This document shows positions 16,440 through 25,083 of a stretch of DNA of 64,000 bases, in pieces; the stretch's first letter is position 1; each line of letters opens with the position of its first letter. The translations under genes were made by a program, and so were the position numbers. The DNA comes from Pseudomonas sp. GD03858 (lineage in GTDB: Bacteria; Pseudomonadota; Gammaproteobacteria; Pseudomonadales; Pseudomonadaceae), in assembly GCF_029840925.1 (NCBI RefSeq), contig NZ_JAOCDM010000005.1:1-64000 (forward strand). The letters run 5' to 3'. The notes below the pieces were generated by a model, which saw nothing but the letters and a program-made list of their open reading frames with translations, was not told the origin of the DNA and did no database searches.

Positions 16440-17009
16440 ATGATATCGACCGCGAAGGATTCGCCCTCACGCCTGTTGCAATGGCTGATCATCGTCGTGG
16501 GGGCGCTGCCGGTGTTCCTGCTGGCTTTCTGGGTGCCGCCGTTCGCCGAGGGTGACGAGGCGATCGCCCTGAACCGGTTTCTCGATGAGCAGTTGCTAGG
16601 GCGTGTCGGACCCTGGTCATCCGAGTTCCCGCTGATGGCCAAGGCGGTTGCCAACTACATTGCCATCGCCGCGTTGCCTGGCGCACTGGCGTTGATCCTG
16701 GCGTGGCGTCGTCACCTGCGCCCGTTCGAACAGCTGCCCGACCTGGCGCCGTATCGCTGGCTGCTGTTCCTTGCCGGTCTGCTGGCGCTCTCGGCGCTGG
16801 TCATCCACCAGCACTATTTCAGCTACACCGACTTCGCCCTGCATCGCCCCAGGTTTCGTGTGTTTGGTCGTTATCGCGCGCTGTATCCCTTTTATGCCGC
16901 GGCGGCGATGCTGGCGATCGAGCTGGTGATCCTGTGCAACTACGCAGTGTTCGTGCATTACCCGTGGCAGTGGCTGTCGCGGCGTGCCGGCGCCCGTGGC
17001 GGGTGTTAG
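16440..17009 (+). CDS. Conserved-type inner-membrane protein, function unknown
   Basis: 189-aa protein with about four hydrophobic segments (near residues 13-33, 66-86, 101-121, 143-165) and Arg-rich cytoplasmic ends. No catalytic motif is recognised. It stands between the lysis genes and pncC, with AGGAA before the ATG. Its TAG stop coincides with the 3-bp target duplication of the MITE that follows, so the original C-terminus may have been altered by that insertion. Confidence 0.65.
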   Translation: MISTAKDSPSRLLQWLIIVVGALPVFLLAFWVPPFAEGDEAIALNRFLDEQLLGRVGPWSSEFPLMAKAVANYIAIAALPGALALILAWRRHLRPFEQLPDLAPYRWLLFLAGLLALSALVIHQHYFSYTDFALHRPRFRVFGRYRALYPFYAAAAMLAIELVILCNYAVFVHYPWQWLSRRAGARGGC

Positions 17010-17150
17010 GCTTTGTACGAAAAGTGCCTGCGCGACGATCATGCTGCGTTGAAAACAGGCTCGGAATGCTCATTGACAACCAGTCAACTCCGCTTCCTTG
17101 CCTGTTTTCGCCTTGCCTGATCGCCGCTCGGCGACTTTTCGTACAAGCCC
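17010..17150 (+). mobile_element. MITE-like element with TAG target duplication
   Basis: ~141 bp bounded by terminal inverted repeats sharing TTGTACGAAAAGT (left at 17013, right as its complement ending 17145). TAG stands at both flanks (17007-17009 and 17151-17153). No coding capacity is seen. It fits a non-autonomous transposon of Pseudomonas; the source IS is not identified. Confidence 0.7.
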
Positions 17151-17183
17151 TAGGGTATGCGCAGTCTCAACGAGGAGCCCGAC

Positions 17184-17666
17184 ATGGACCCGATCACCGT
17201 TCTCTCCCAACGCCTGGGCGAGCACCTGCGACGTTTCAACGCCCAGGTGAGCACCGCCGAGTCCTGCACGGGCGGCGGCATCGCCGAGGCCATCACCCGC
17301 ATTCCCGGCAGCTCGGCCTGGTTCGAGGCCGGCTATGTCACCTATTCCAATGCGCAGAAGACTCGCCAGCTGGGCGTTCCCGAGCCGCTGTTCGCCCAGG
17401 TCGGCGCGGTCAGCCAGGAAGTGGTCGAGGCGATGGTGCGTGGCGCCCAGGCCGCCAGCGGCGCGCGCTTCGCCGTGGCGGTGAGCGGCGTGGCCGGGCC
17501 CGACGGCGGTTCGCCGGCCAAGCCGGTGGGCACGGTCTGGCTGGCCTGGGCCGATGGCAGCCAGGTCAACAGCGAGCGGCGCCACTTCGATGGCGACCGC
17601 GAAGCGGTCCGTCGACAGACGGTAATCGCCGCGCTAGACGGCTTGTTACAGCTTGGTGCCGAGTAA
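17184..17666 (+). CDS. pncC: Nicotinamide-nucleotide amidohydrolase (CinA C-terminal domain)
   Basis: 160-aa single-domain CinA/PncC protein. STAESCTGGGIAEAITRIPGSSAWF and VSGVAGPDGGSPAKPVGTVW are the family signatures. It deamidates NMN to nicotinic acid mononucleotide in pyridine-nucleotide recycling. The ATG at 17184 follows GAGGAG; an in-frame upstream start lacks one. Its position just before recA is conserved in Pseudomonas. Confidence 0.92.
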   Translation: MDPITVLSQRLGEHLRRFNAQVSTAESCTGGGIAEAITRIPGSSAWFEAGYVTYSNAQKTRQLGVPEPLFAQVGAVSQEVVEAMVRGAQAASGARFAVAVSGVAGPDGGSPAKPVGTVWLAWADGSQVNSERRHFDGDREAVRRQTVIAALDGLLQLGAE

Positions 17667-17711
17667 ATCGTCCGGCGGGGGTTTGCGGAAACGAATCCCT
17701 GTGGAATAATA

Positions 17712-17727
17712 CTGGCTACTTATACAG
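17712..17727 (+). promoter_or_regulatory. LexA (SOS) box of the recA promoter
   Basis: CTG-N10-CAG (CTGGCTACTTATACAG), 44 bp before the host recA start. It is the only LexA-type site seen upstream of either recA start; none is found in the 100 bp just before the island recA. Both the truncated host frame and the island recA therefore lie downstream of this operator. Confidence 0.85.
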
Positions 17728-17770
17728 TTGTTCCGGCCCCAGGGCCTAAGTCGATCACGTGAGGATTTCA

Positions 17771-17977
17771 ATGGACGACAACAAGAAGCGCGCCTTGGCT
17801 GCGGCCCTGGGTCAAATCGAACGCCAATTCGGCAAGGGCGCAGTCATGCGCATGGGCGATCACGAGCGTCAGGCCATCCCGGCCATCTCCACTGGTTCCC
17901 TGGGCCTGGACATCGCACTGGGCATCGGCGGTCTGCCGAAGGGCCGTATCGTTGAGATCTACTATTCACGCCCATAA
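17771..17977 (+). pseudogene. recA: Host recA 5' fragment (64 native codons) cut by the island
   Basis: Encodes host RecA residues 1-64 ([13 protein letters not shown] … GRIVEIY), then four island-encoded residues (YSRP) and a stop. The break falls immediately before the Walker A codons GPESSGK, which begin the orphan 3' part at 47280. The fragment contains only the N-terminal polymerisation region and part of the core, so it cannot bind ATP. It now serves as a leader frame upstream of the replacement recA. Confidence 0.95.
17957..17962 (+). other. Putative attL core
   Basis: ATCTAC, codons Ile63-Tyr64 of host recA, last bases before the island. It matches ATCTAT at the right end except for a synonymous third base of Tyr. 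A longer repeat is not visible by eye. Confidence 0.6.
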
Positions 17978-18070
17978 AAGCGGTTCATGTGAGTGAGTGA
18001 CTGATCTTAACTGGCCTCCAGGCCGGTCGCAAAGAAAACCAGTTCAGGTATCAGCTTAAACGAGGGCAAG

Positions 18071-19120
18071 ATGATGGAAGCCAACAAGAAGAAGGCGCTG
18101 GATGCGGCTTTGTCGCAAATCGAGAAGCAGTTCGGTAAAGGCGCAGTGATGCGTATGGGCGAGGAGCCAAGAGAACCTATTCCGGCTGTTTCAACTGGCT
18201 CTCTCGGACTTGATATTGCACTTGGTATTGGTGGAGTACCCGAGGGTCGTATAATTGAGATTTACGGTCCAGAAAGTTCCGGTAAGTCCACTTTGTGTTT
18301 GCAAATTGTCGCACAAGCACAAAAGCTTGGAAAGGCCTGTGCATTTATAGATGCCGAACATGCGCTTGATCCAATGTATGCTGAAAAGCTTGGAGTTGAT
18401 CTTGATAGCTTGTTGGTATCGCAACCGGATACGGGCGAGCAGGCATTGGAAATTACCGATATGCTCGTGCGATCCGGTTCTATCGGAGTCATTATCGTCG
18501 ACTCGGTAGCTGCATTGGTGCCGAAGGCTGAAATCGAAGGCGAAATGGGTGACTCGCACGTGGGCCTGCAAGCCCGCTTGATGTCTCAAGCACTGCGCAA
18601 ACTGACTGCAAGTGTAAAACAGACCAATACCATCCTGGTATTTATTAACCAGATCCGCATGAAGATCGGTGTGATGTTCGGCAACCCCGAAACTACAACT
18701 GGGGGAAATGCACTAAAGTTTTATTCCTCTGTGCGACTTGATATTCGCCGCACCGGTGCCGTTAAGGATGGCGAGACCGTGATTGGCAGCGAAACCCGCG
18801 TTAAGGTCGTAAAGAACAAGGTGGCCCCACCGTTTAGGCAGGCAGAGTTCCAGATCATGTACGGTGCTGGAATCTACAAGATGGGCGAGCTTATCGATCT
18901 AGGTGTGCAAGAAAAACTGATTGAAAAGTCAGGTGCTTGGTACAGCTACCAAGGCAACAAGATCGGCCAAGGCAAGGCAAACGCTGCGCAATGGTTGAAA
19001 GATAACGAACAGGCCGCACAAGAGCTTGAGAAGCAGATCCGGGACAGGCTGCTTAATGCCACTACAGCAGCCAAACCAACTGGCAGCCCTATTTCTGAAG
19101 TTCCAGAAGTCGAATATTGA
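18071..19120 (+). CDS. recA: Replacement RecA recombinase carried by the island
   Basis: 349-aa full-length RecA: Walker A GPESSGKS (residues 66-73), [22 protein letters not shown] (Walker B and loop 1), [26 protein letters not shown] (loop 2), and a C-terminus ending EVPEVEY. It mediates strand exchange and LexA self-cleavage. It is clearly diverged from the host RecA halves (for example [14 protein letters not shown] versus [14 protein letters not shown]) and uses many A/T-ending codons unlike its flanks. GAGGG precedes the ATG. It lies 94 bp behind the truncated host recA frame and lacks its own LexA box. Confidence 0.96.
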   Translation: MMEANKKKALDAALSQIEKQFGKGAVMRMGEEPREPIPAVSTGSLGLDIALGIGGVPEGRIIEIYGPESSGKSTLCLQIVAQAQKLGKACAFIDAEHALDPMYAEKLGVDLDSLLVSQPDTGEQALEITDMLVRSGSIGVIIVDSVAALVPKAEIEGEMGDSHVGLQARLMSQALRKLTASVKQTNTILVFINQIRMKIGVMFGNPETTTGGNALKFYSSVRLDIRRTGAVKDGETVIGSETRVKVVKNKVAPPFRQAEFQIMYGAGIYKMGELIDLGVQEKLIEKSGAWYSYQGNKIGQGKANAAQWLKDNEQAAQELEKQIRDRLLNATTAAKPTGSPISEVPEVEY

Positions 19121-19162
19121 TCGACGTTTAAGGCAGCACCATCTGGTGCTGCCTAGATAGTA

Positions 19163-20250
19163 TGGGCGGCCGCAAAAAACTGAGTGCACACCTGACCATT
19201 CCGGCACGGTGCTGCCCCTATGTCCTATTCCGAACTCAGTGTTGCAGTGCGCACCACTATCAAAATCGGTCCTTCCCAAGGCTTCAGTCAGTGAAGGATT
19301 GCCTGCCTGATCAACCGATCCCCTTCGACCATCTGCCGGGAGCTGCGTCGTAAACGCGAGGTTTGCGGCACCTGATCGGTCCACGGAGCCCGACAGCAGA
19401 TGCAGCGCTCGCGCAAAGCCTACCGCCCCAGACGCAAATTGCTGCCCGGCTGTGAGCGCTTCGAACGGTTCGTTCATATGCTGCGTGAACGTTTGTCTCC
19501 CGAGCAGATTGCCGGCAAGCTGCGCAGCATGAACATACCCAACCTCAGAGATGCATACGTCTGTCGCGAGGCGATCTACAACGCGATCTATCCCCTGCCT
19601 GTCGGTGAGCCGCGCAAGGAGCTGATCATCTGTCTGCGCCAAGGTGAGACGACATGCAGGCCGCGTTCTGGTGGTGTAAATCGGCGTGGCCTGATTCCCA
19701 AGATAGTCAGCATCCACGTACGCCCGACGGAGATCAAAGACCGCTTGATGCCGGGCCATCGGGAGGGCGACCTGATCAAGGGTAAGGCCAGCGCCTCTGT
19801 GGAAAGTGCCTTGGCGGAACGCACCAGTGGCTACCTGTTGCTGATCAAGATGAACGACGCCGTTGGAAGGCTTCAGCCCGGCCCTCAATCGCATGCCGCT
19901 GGCGATGCGCAGGCGCATGACCTACGACCAAGGTCGGGAGATGGCGAGACGCGCGGTGATCACCCAGAAGACTGGCGTGGCGATCTACTTCTTTGACCTG
20001 CATAGCCCTTGGCAACGTGGCAGCAACGAAAAAATCAACGGCCTTATCCGCCAGTGCCTGCCCAGAGGAATGGACTTGTCGGTATACAGCAAAGAACAGT
20101 TGGATACCATCGCACTGCAATTGAACATGCGTCTGCGTAATCGCTTCTACTTCAACTGTCCTATCGAAGTTATGGGCGAGGTAATGCATGCGGCATGACG
20201 CTCCAGCTTCAATCTGATAACCGTTTCGTACTCAGCTTCTCTAACCGTCA
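19163..20250 (+). mobile_element. Decayed IS30-family element
   Basis: ~1.09 kb. The left inverted repeat begins TGGGCGGCCGCAAAAAACTG at 19163. The right end near 20230-20250 (…CTCAGCTTCTCTAACCGTCA) is a mutated form of the ends of the intact IS30 at 31042-32160. Between them lies a broken transposase. The element separates the replacement recA from the integrase operon. Confidence 0.8.
19220..20198 (+). pseudogene. IS30 transposase pseudogene
   Basis: Conceptual translation follows the intact transposase at 31073-32101 throughout, but with stop codons near the N-terminal HTH (for example after TIKIGPSQGFSQ and in VCGT) and a frameshift at about 19857. The sequence continues in another frame as MEGFSPALNRMPLAMRRRMTYDQGREMA … EVMGEVMHAA. 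The DDE region is recognisable (GHREGDLIKG), but no single frame encodes a working enzyme. Confidence 0.85.
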
Positions 20251-20271
20251 TGAGTATTGCGAGGAGGCAGT

Positions 20272-22353
20272 ATGCTCAAACTGAAGAAAGGATACACCGA
20301 GCGCGACTTTGGTAAGTATGCTGAAAGTCTCGGTCATTACTTTTGCAATGCCCTCGTATCTGCATATGAAATATTCTGGCCAGATAATAGCTCGACGGAG
20401 GTCTCTTATTTTTATCACATCATTAAATTTTTGGACTTCTTGGCCGAAGATGGTTCGCAAGTAGAACTCAGGAATTTCTTGAAAACTGGTGAGATCTCAG
20501 ACCTCAGCGAATCGTATATCGTTGTGCTATTCCATAATCTGATGAGCGACTATCGCAGTAATCTTGATAAGCTAGAGATTGAAAATCGAACAAAAAATAA
20601 CCATGTGGCCGGTGTGCGTGCGTTCGTTCGTCATCTTGCAAATCGTGGTGTCGTACCGCATGGCTTGCACATCAAGGGCTTCCAGTTTGAGCGTGGAATA
20701 GGCTCCACTCTGCTTGATGTGACTATTCATAAAGAAGTTGACATCCAAGCGCTGATTTCTCAGCATCAGGATACGTTGATTTCCGAAGGGCTTGATGATT
20801 TCGAAGGTTTGGAAAGCCTCCTTTCTAATCTATTTGATGAGGCAGGTGCTTGTGCTTCGCAGGACGATTCGTTTGATATTGTTGAGGTATCTACTCGCGT
20901 CTTAAATAGCCGCTTGGGCGCATTGAAAAGCGCCAGTGCGGATTTGGTCGTACAGCACTATAAATTGCTTCAGGACGCAAGGCGATGGGCGAGTAATAAA
21001 GGATATCAACGGAAAGCGAAAGGCTTGAGGGATATGCTTGATCAGTCTGCCGTCGGGGTAATTGGTGGCCAGGCGGCAAAAGATATGGGTGCGGAATACG
21101 CCAAGATAATGGATGGCAGTGCTCTGCAAGTTGTAGTTACTTACTGCCATATCTATCATGGCGGACTTTATCCTTCAGATGAGGATGCTTCCTACGCATT
21201 CTTGGCTAATCGCATACAAAAAAGCGGCATCTCCATATCCGATGTTCGAATTGCTCTCGGTTATTCGCGTGAAGCTCGTGTGGCTGCGTTTGTATGGCTC
21301 TCGATCAAGTACGCAATCAATCCCGATGCTTTATTAAATCTCGCAACGAACTGCCTCATTCCGATTGGCAATGATGGGCAGTATCAGCTTGTCTGGAATA
21401 AGTTACGCAAAGGGGCTGAGAACCAGGAGTCAGTAATCGTTAGTTCGCGCTTGGACGGGGTTATGCTTACTTGCGATACCTTGACGGCCGTTGATGTTGT
21501 TGAATATTTGAGGGTATGCACTGAGCATATTCGCGCTTTTGCACGCGATGAAGATCGCAATAGTTTGTTTATTGGGTTCTACAAGAACTTTACAAAAGGA
21601 ACTGACGGTTATCGTATGTATGTGCCGTCAAAACTCGCGCTTAACACAATAAATACGGCATTTAAATCGTTATGTCGAGAGGTCTCCGGAGAGCGCTGGT
21701 CGAGTACACTGAAAGCGCTGCGTGGCAGCGTTCTTTTGTTGACTGGCCTTGTAACCCGAGATGCCATGCAGGTAATGCAGGTCGGTCGTCATAGTGACTT
21801 AACGATGGCAGCTAAGTACACTCACCATTTGCCAGAAATATTGCGTCGTGAAAAAAAGGTTCGCGATTTTTTGGAATGGTTCGAAACGGTGTTGACCGTC
21901 AACATTGATCAGTTTGCAGAGAAAGTCGGTATTGATCCCGAGGCTTATGATATACGCAAGCAAAGGATTATCAATCAGCAGTTCGGTGGCATACATTGCT
22001 CAGATCCCATTGCCGGCGTACAGCCTGGCACGATAGAGGGGGAAATCTGTCATCGCATCGATAAGTGCGTCAGTTGCTCGAATCGCCGTAGTTTGTTTCT
22101 TGCCACAAAAGAAAATATTGCCAATGTTATCCACTGGCACGAGGTATTGGCTAAAGCCGAAGGATGTCTAGGGAGTAAGGAATTTTCAAGGTGGAGCTTG
22201 TGGAAGTTATTCGTGAACTCGATTCTCGACAGACTCTACAGTGCGCGTGAACATCGCAGGTTGCTTACTCAAGCAGAAGAGTATTGCAGTAGCCATCAGA
22301 ATCCCTACGTTAACATTATCCATGTTCACTCAATCGAAGAGGCTACTGTATGA
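20272..22353 (+). CDS. Tyrosine recombinase 1 (GinA/TnpA-like)
   Basis: 693-aa large integrase. The ATG at 20272 follows GAGGAGG. The catalytic domain is marked by ALRGSVLLLTG and VGRHSDLTMAAKYTHH, with H507 and the candidate nucleophile Y516. The usual first Arg box (TGLR..E) is not clear, and the HxxR box reads KALR, so the active site looks degenerate. The ~175-residue C-terminal extension has clustered cysteines (CHRIDKCVSCSNR), possibly zinc-binding. Its stop overlaps recombinase 2 (ATGA). Codon use is A/T-rich. Confidence 0.82.
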   Translation: MLKLKKGYTERDFGKYAESLGHYFCNALVSAYEIFWPDNSSTEVSYFYHIIKFLDFLAEDGSQVELRNFLKTGEISDLSESYIVVLFHNLMSDYRSNLDKLEIENRTKNNHVAGVRAFVRHLANRGVVPHGLHIKGFQFERGIGSTLLDVTIHKEVDIQALISQHQDTLISEGLDDFEGLESLLSNLFDEAGACASQDDSFDIVEVSTRVLNSRLGALKSASADLVVQHYKLLQDARRWASNKGYQRKAKGLRDMLDQSAVGVIGGQAAKDMGAEYAKIMDGSALQVVVTYCHIYHGGLYPSDEDASYAFLANRIQKSGISISDVRIALGYSREARVAAFVWLSIKYAINPDALLNLATNCLIPIGNDGQYQLVWNKLRKGAENQESVIVSSRLDGVMLTCDTLTAVDVVEYLRVCTEHIRAFARDEDRNSLFIGFYKNFTKGTDGYRMYVPSKLALNTINTAFKSLCREVSGERWSSTLKALRGSVLLLTGLVTRDAMQVMQVGRHSDLTMAAKYTHHLPEILRREKKVRDFLEWFETVLTVNIDQFAEKVGIDPEAYDIRKQRIINQQFGGIHCSDPIAGVQPGTIEGEICHRIDKCVSCSNRRSLFLATKENIANVIHWHEVLAKAEGCLGSKEFSRWSLWKLFVNSILDRLYSAREHRRLLTQAEEYCSSHQNPYVNIIHVHSIEEATV

Positions 22354-24611
22354 GTGTCATTAGCTTGAAGGCGTACAGAAGTTACTTCGATGATGAGCGT
22401 GGCCTGAATGATCTTGGCTCTTATTCTGCCTCCTGGTTTGTCGGAACGTCGCGTTTTACTGATAATCAATGGGTTGTCGAGGATAAAACTGGCCAGCAGA
22501 TTATCCGCTTTGATGTTGCCGTGGCACCGAATGAATTGCTTACAGATAATCAAGATCTCTGTAATGCAGTTAAGCTTTCGGCATATCTTGTGCGCGCTAT
22601 TGCTCATGATAGAAAAATAGGGGGTGTTTTATCCGGTGCATCTCAGTATAGACACGTCAAGGACATTATTAATCACGTTCGCTGGCTCAGGCTCCAAGGT
22701 GTAAATCAGCTTTCCAGTGTGAATGATGGCGTATTTGCAATTTTCAGGGCTTCAATTGGCAAACCGCTGTATGCGCGCCTGGATCTTGAAGATCGCTTGC
22801 GAGAAACGCTTGTCGAATTACAGGGTAATCCTGCTGGTCTTGAACAGTACAAAGTATTCCGCAATAGGTGTAGTCAAGTAGAATTTAATATAAATAAACT
22901 AAGCGAAGCTCTCGGTGTTAGCAGTCGAATTCTAGGAAGCGCCGGAACACCGATGGTATCGATGTTAACCAATTTTCGTCAGCATAATGGTTTTTACATT
23001 AAAGCCAGTATCAAGGATCGTTATTCAAGGGGTAGTATTAAGGAGATCGCAGAGACTAGCAGTCAAGACACAATTCGCAAAGAGTTGACGTCTATCTCAA
23101 AGCTGTATCGTCAGTGCCAGATATTCAAAGACCTTTTTCCTGTTAGCCAGCAGATACCCAAGGATTACTTTCAGAAAAATAATATCAAACCTATTCGAGT
23201 TTCTAGGAATAAGGGGCGGGCCGGCAAGTGCACTCGCGATATTCCGCAACCAATTTTCTTTGAGTTGATGGATCGGGCTATTCGCTGGGTTGTGGATTAT
23301 GCCGAGCCGCTGCTTGAACTTAACTCTCAAGCGCTCGCGCAGTACGAAGAGTACGTTAGTGACGTAGGGCGTGGCGGGAAAGTAGTGCATAAGGTGCACT
23401 ATGCGTCGAAAAAAATGCGCTTCTGGCTTAGCAAGCAGCTTGAGTGGCTGGATGGGTGTCCGGGCAGTCCTTATCCCATAAGTGGGTTTATAAAAGGTAC
23501 TTCTGCCAAGAAATTTGAATCGGTCTTGACTGCTGAGCAAATTCAAAATGGTCACGCACTTCGTGCTCAAGGATTGACATATCAGGAGATAGGCGAGCGC
23601 TTGGGTGTGAGCAAAGCAACAGCACATAAGCTTATTACTAAGGGGGTTGCTGTTAGTGGTGCATCCCTTGATAAATGTTTGCATCACTTACTCCCAACTG
23701 CTTGTTTGCTGGTTATCTACTGTTTCACCGCCAGGCGGCAATGCGAAGTCGAATCGTTGCAAGCAGGATGCTGTGTGGATACTCCGAACGGTCCGGTTAT
23801 CCGCATGTACTCTGCCAAGGTTTATCAAGAACACAAGTATTTTCCGGTCACGAAGCTTGTTGCTAAAGCAGTTCGCGTGCTTGAGGCCCTGACTGAGCCG
23901 GTTCGCAATGAAGATAACCAGTCGTTATTTACTTTTCCCGCGCTAGGTGGTGGGGAAATTAATTATTGGTCCAGCGGCAAAATCAACGAATTCGCTGAGT
24001 ACGTCGGCGTTCCAGATAATGAAGGAACACCTTGGCAGTTTGGTGAGCACCAGTTCCGCCGCTTCTTCGCTATGATGTTTTTCTACAAGTTTGAGTCCGG
24101 TGATCTTGCCACGCTGTCCTGGCACTTGCGTCACACAGATTTTGAAATGACCGCCAAGTACATAACGGACAAAGACTTCCGCAGAGCTTTTGAAGAGATC
24201 AAAGCAGAGCGCATTGTGTCATTTGCACAGTCTGCTGCTAATGAAAGAACTGAAGCGCTCTGCGGAAATATGCAGAAAGAACTTGGGGATTTTTTCAGTT
24301 CGTTTGATGCTGTTTCAGAGAGTCGCGCTAAAAAAATGATTGGGAAGGTTGAGCAAATTGGCTACATACTTAACTTTGTGCCTGACGGAGCATGTTTCGG
24401 CCAGACGCCGACCTTGTTAAAGCGCAGTAAGTGCCTCATGGATGATGCTGTTCAAAAATCTTCGGCGTCCCGAGGGTCGTGTGATGGATGCCCTAATTTG
24501 CTGGGCTTTGAGACTGGCATCAGTGCGGAAGATGTAGGCTTGGTTCTTGATCCTGCATCGTCACCGATGCTTAAAGCGTTTGCCGACAGACAGGAGGCTC
24601 ACAATGTCTAA
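22350..24611 (+). CDS. Tyrosine recombinase 2 (GinB/TnpB-like)
   Basis: 753-aa integrase with a complete catalytic set: TARRQCEVESL (Arg 462/463), HQFRRFF (H567, R570) and HLRHTDFEMTAKYI (H595, nucleophile Y604). Before the catalytic domain lies a helix-turn-helix (LTYQEIGERLGVSKATAHKLI, ~residues 408-428). The C-terminus has a Cys cluster (RGSCDGCPNLL), as in recombinase 1. It overlaps both neighbours by 4-8 bp. With the other operon products it presumably cuts and rejoins att sites; an individual role cannot be assigned from sequence. Confidence 0.88.
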   Translation: MSVISLKAYRSYFDDERGLNDLGSYSASWFVGTSRFTDNQWVVEDKTGQQIIRFDVAVAPNELLTDNQDLCNAVKLSAYLVRAIAHDRKIGGVLSGASQYRHVKDIINHVRWLRLQGVNQLSSVNDGVFAIFRASIGKPLYARLDLEDRLRETLVELQGNPAGLEQYKVFRNRCSQVEFNINKLSEALGVSSRILGSAGTPMVSMLTNFRQHNGFYIKASIKDRYSRGSIKEIAETSSQDTIRKELTSISKLYRQCQIFKDLFPVSQQIPKDYFQKNNIKPIRVSRNKGRAGKCTRDIPQPIFFELMDRAIRWVVDYAEPLLELNSQALAQYEEYVSDVGRGGKVVHKVHYASKKMRFWLSKQLEWLDGCPGSPYPISGFIKGTSAKKFESVLTAEQIQNGHALRAQGLTYQEIGERLGVSKATAHKLITKGVAVSGASLDKCLHHLLPTACLLVIYCFTARRQCEVESLQAGCCVDTPNGPVIRMYSAKVYQEHKYFPVTKLVAKAVRVLEALTEPVRNEDNQSLFTFPALGGGEINYWSSGKINEFAEYVGVPDNEGTPWQFGEHQFRRFFAMMFFYKFESGDLATLSWHLRHTDFEMTAKYITDKDFRRAFEEIKAERIVSFAQSAANERTEALCGNMQKELGDFFSSFDAVSESRAKKMIGKVEQIGYILNFVPDGACFGQTPTLLKRSKCLMDDAVQKSSASRGSCDGCPNLLGFETGISAEDVGLVLDPASSPMLKAFADRQEAHNV

Positions 24612-25083
24612 GCATGTTAGTGAAGCGAACCGGCAAAAGACAGAGCAGAAGATAGAGCGCAAGCTCAACGGTCTGAAGCACTACATCGAAAACGGGGTGG
24701 CCGATTTTCCAGTTCCGAAAAAGTTCACCCTCAACTGGTTTGCTGCCTTGGCTTCTGAACCCTACGAGAGCGTCTCTAAGGCCGGTGATCAACTTAGGGC
24801 GGGTTCAGCCACTCACGAGCGTGTGATCTCGTCACTGGCGAGCGCACAGTCGGTTTTGGAGAACGGCAGGGTTGAGCAGGTCATTTGTCTCAAGTCAAAG
24901 CGAATTAGCGAGCTTGACGCGAAGGTTAAAAAATATGAAACGATGGTGCCTGGCTTGTCGCAAACCATCGTTGAATTGCTTGATCAGGTGCGTGAACTTG
25001 AGCAGCGCATCTCCTTGCAACAAGCCCAATGGGCAGACAAGCAATTCAGTGTCAGCAAGCCCAAGGGTGGATCAAATGTTTGA
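24604..25083 (+). CDS. Small helical/coiled-coil accessory protein (GinD/TnpC-like)
   Basis: 159-aa protein with a basic N-terminal helix (EANRQKTEQKIERKLNGLKHYIE), a short helix-loop part, and a C-terminal coiled coil (SKRISELDAKVKKYETMVPGLSQTIVELLDQVRELEQRISL, ~residues 97-138). GGAGG at 24594 precedes the ATG, and it overlaps both neighbours. This matches the small helical protein described for GInt operons and TnpC of Tn554. It probably binds DNA or organises the recombinase complex. Confidence 0.75.
   Translation: MSKHVSEANRQKTEQKIERKLNGLKHYIENGVADFPVPKKFTLNWFAALASEPYESVSKAGDQLRAGSATHERVISSLASAQSVLENGRVEQVICLKSKRISELDAKVKKYETMVPGLSQTIVELLDQVRELEQRISLQQAQWADKQFSVSKPKGGSNV

Noticed and set aside
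17007-17153. Rho-independent terminator from the inverted repeats
   Set aside because: Arms are ~115 bp apart and lack a T-run; matching TAG flanks fit transposition better.
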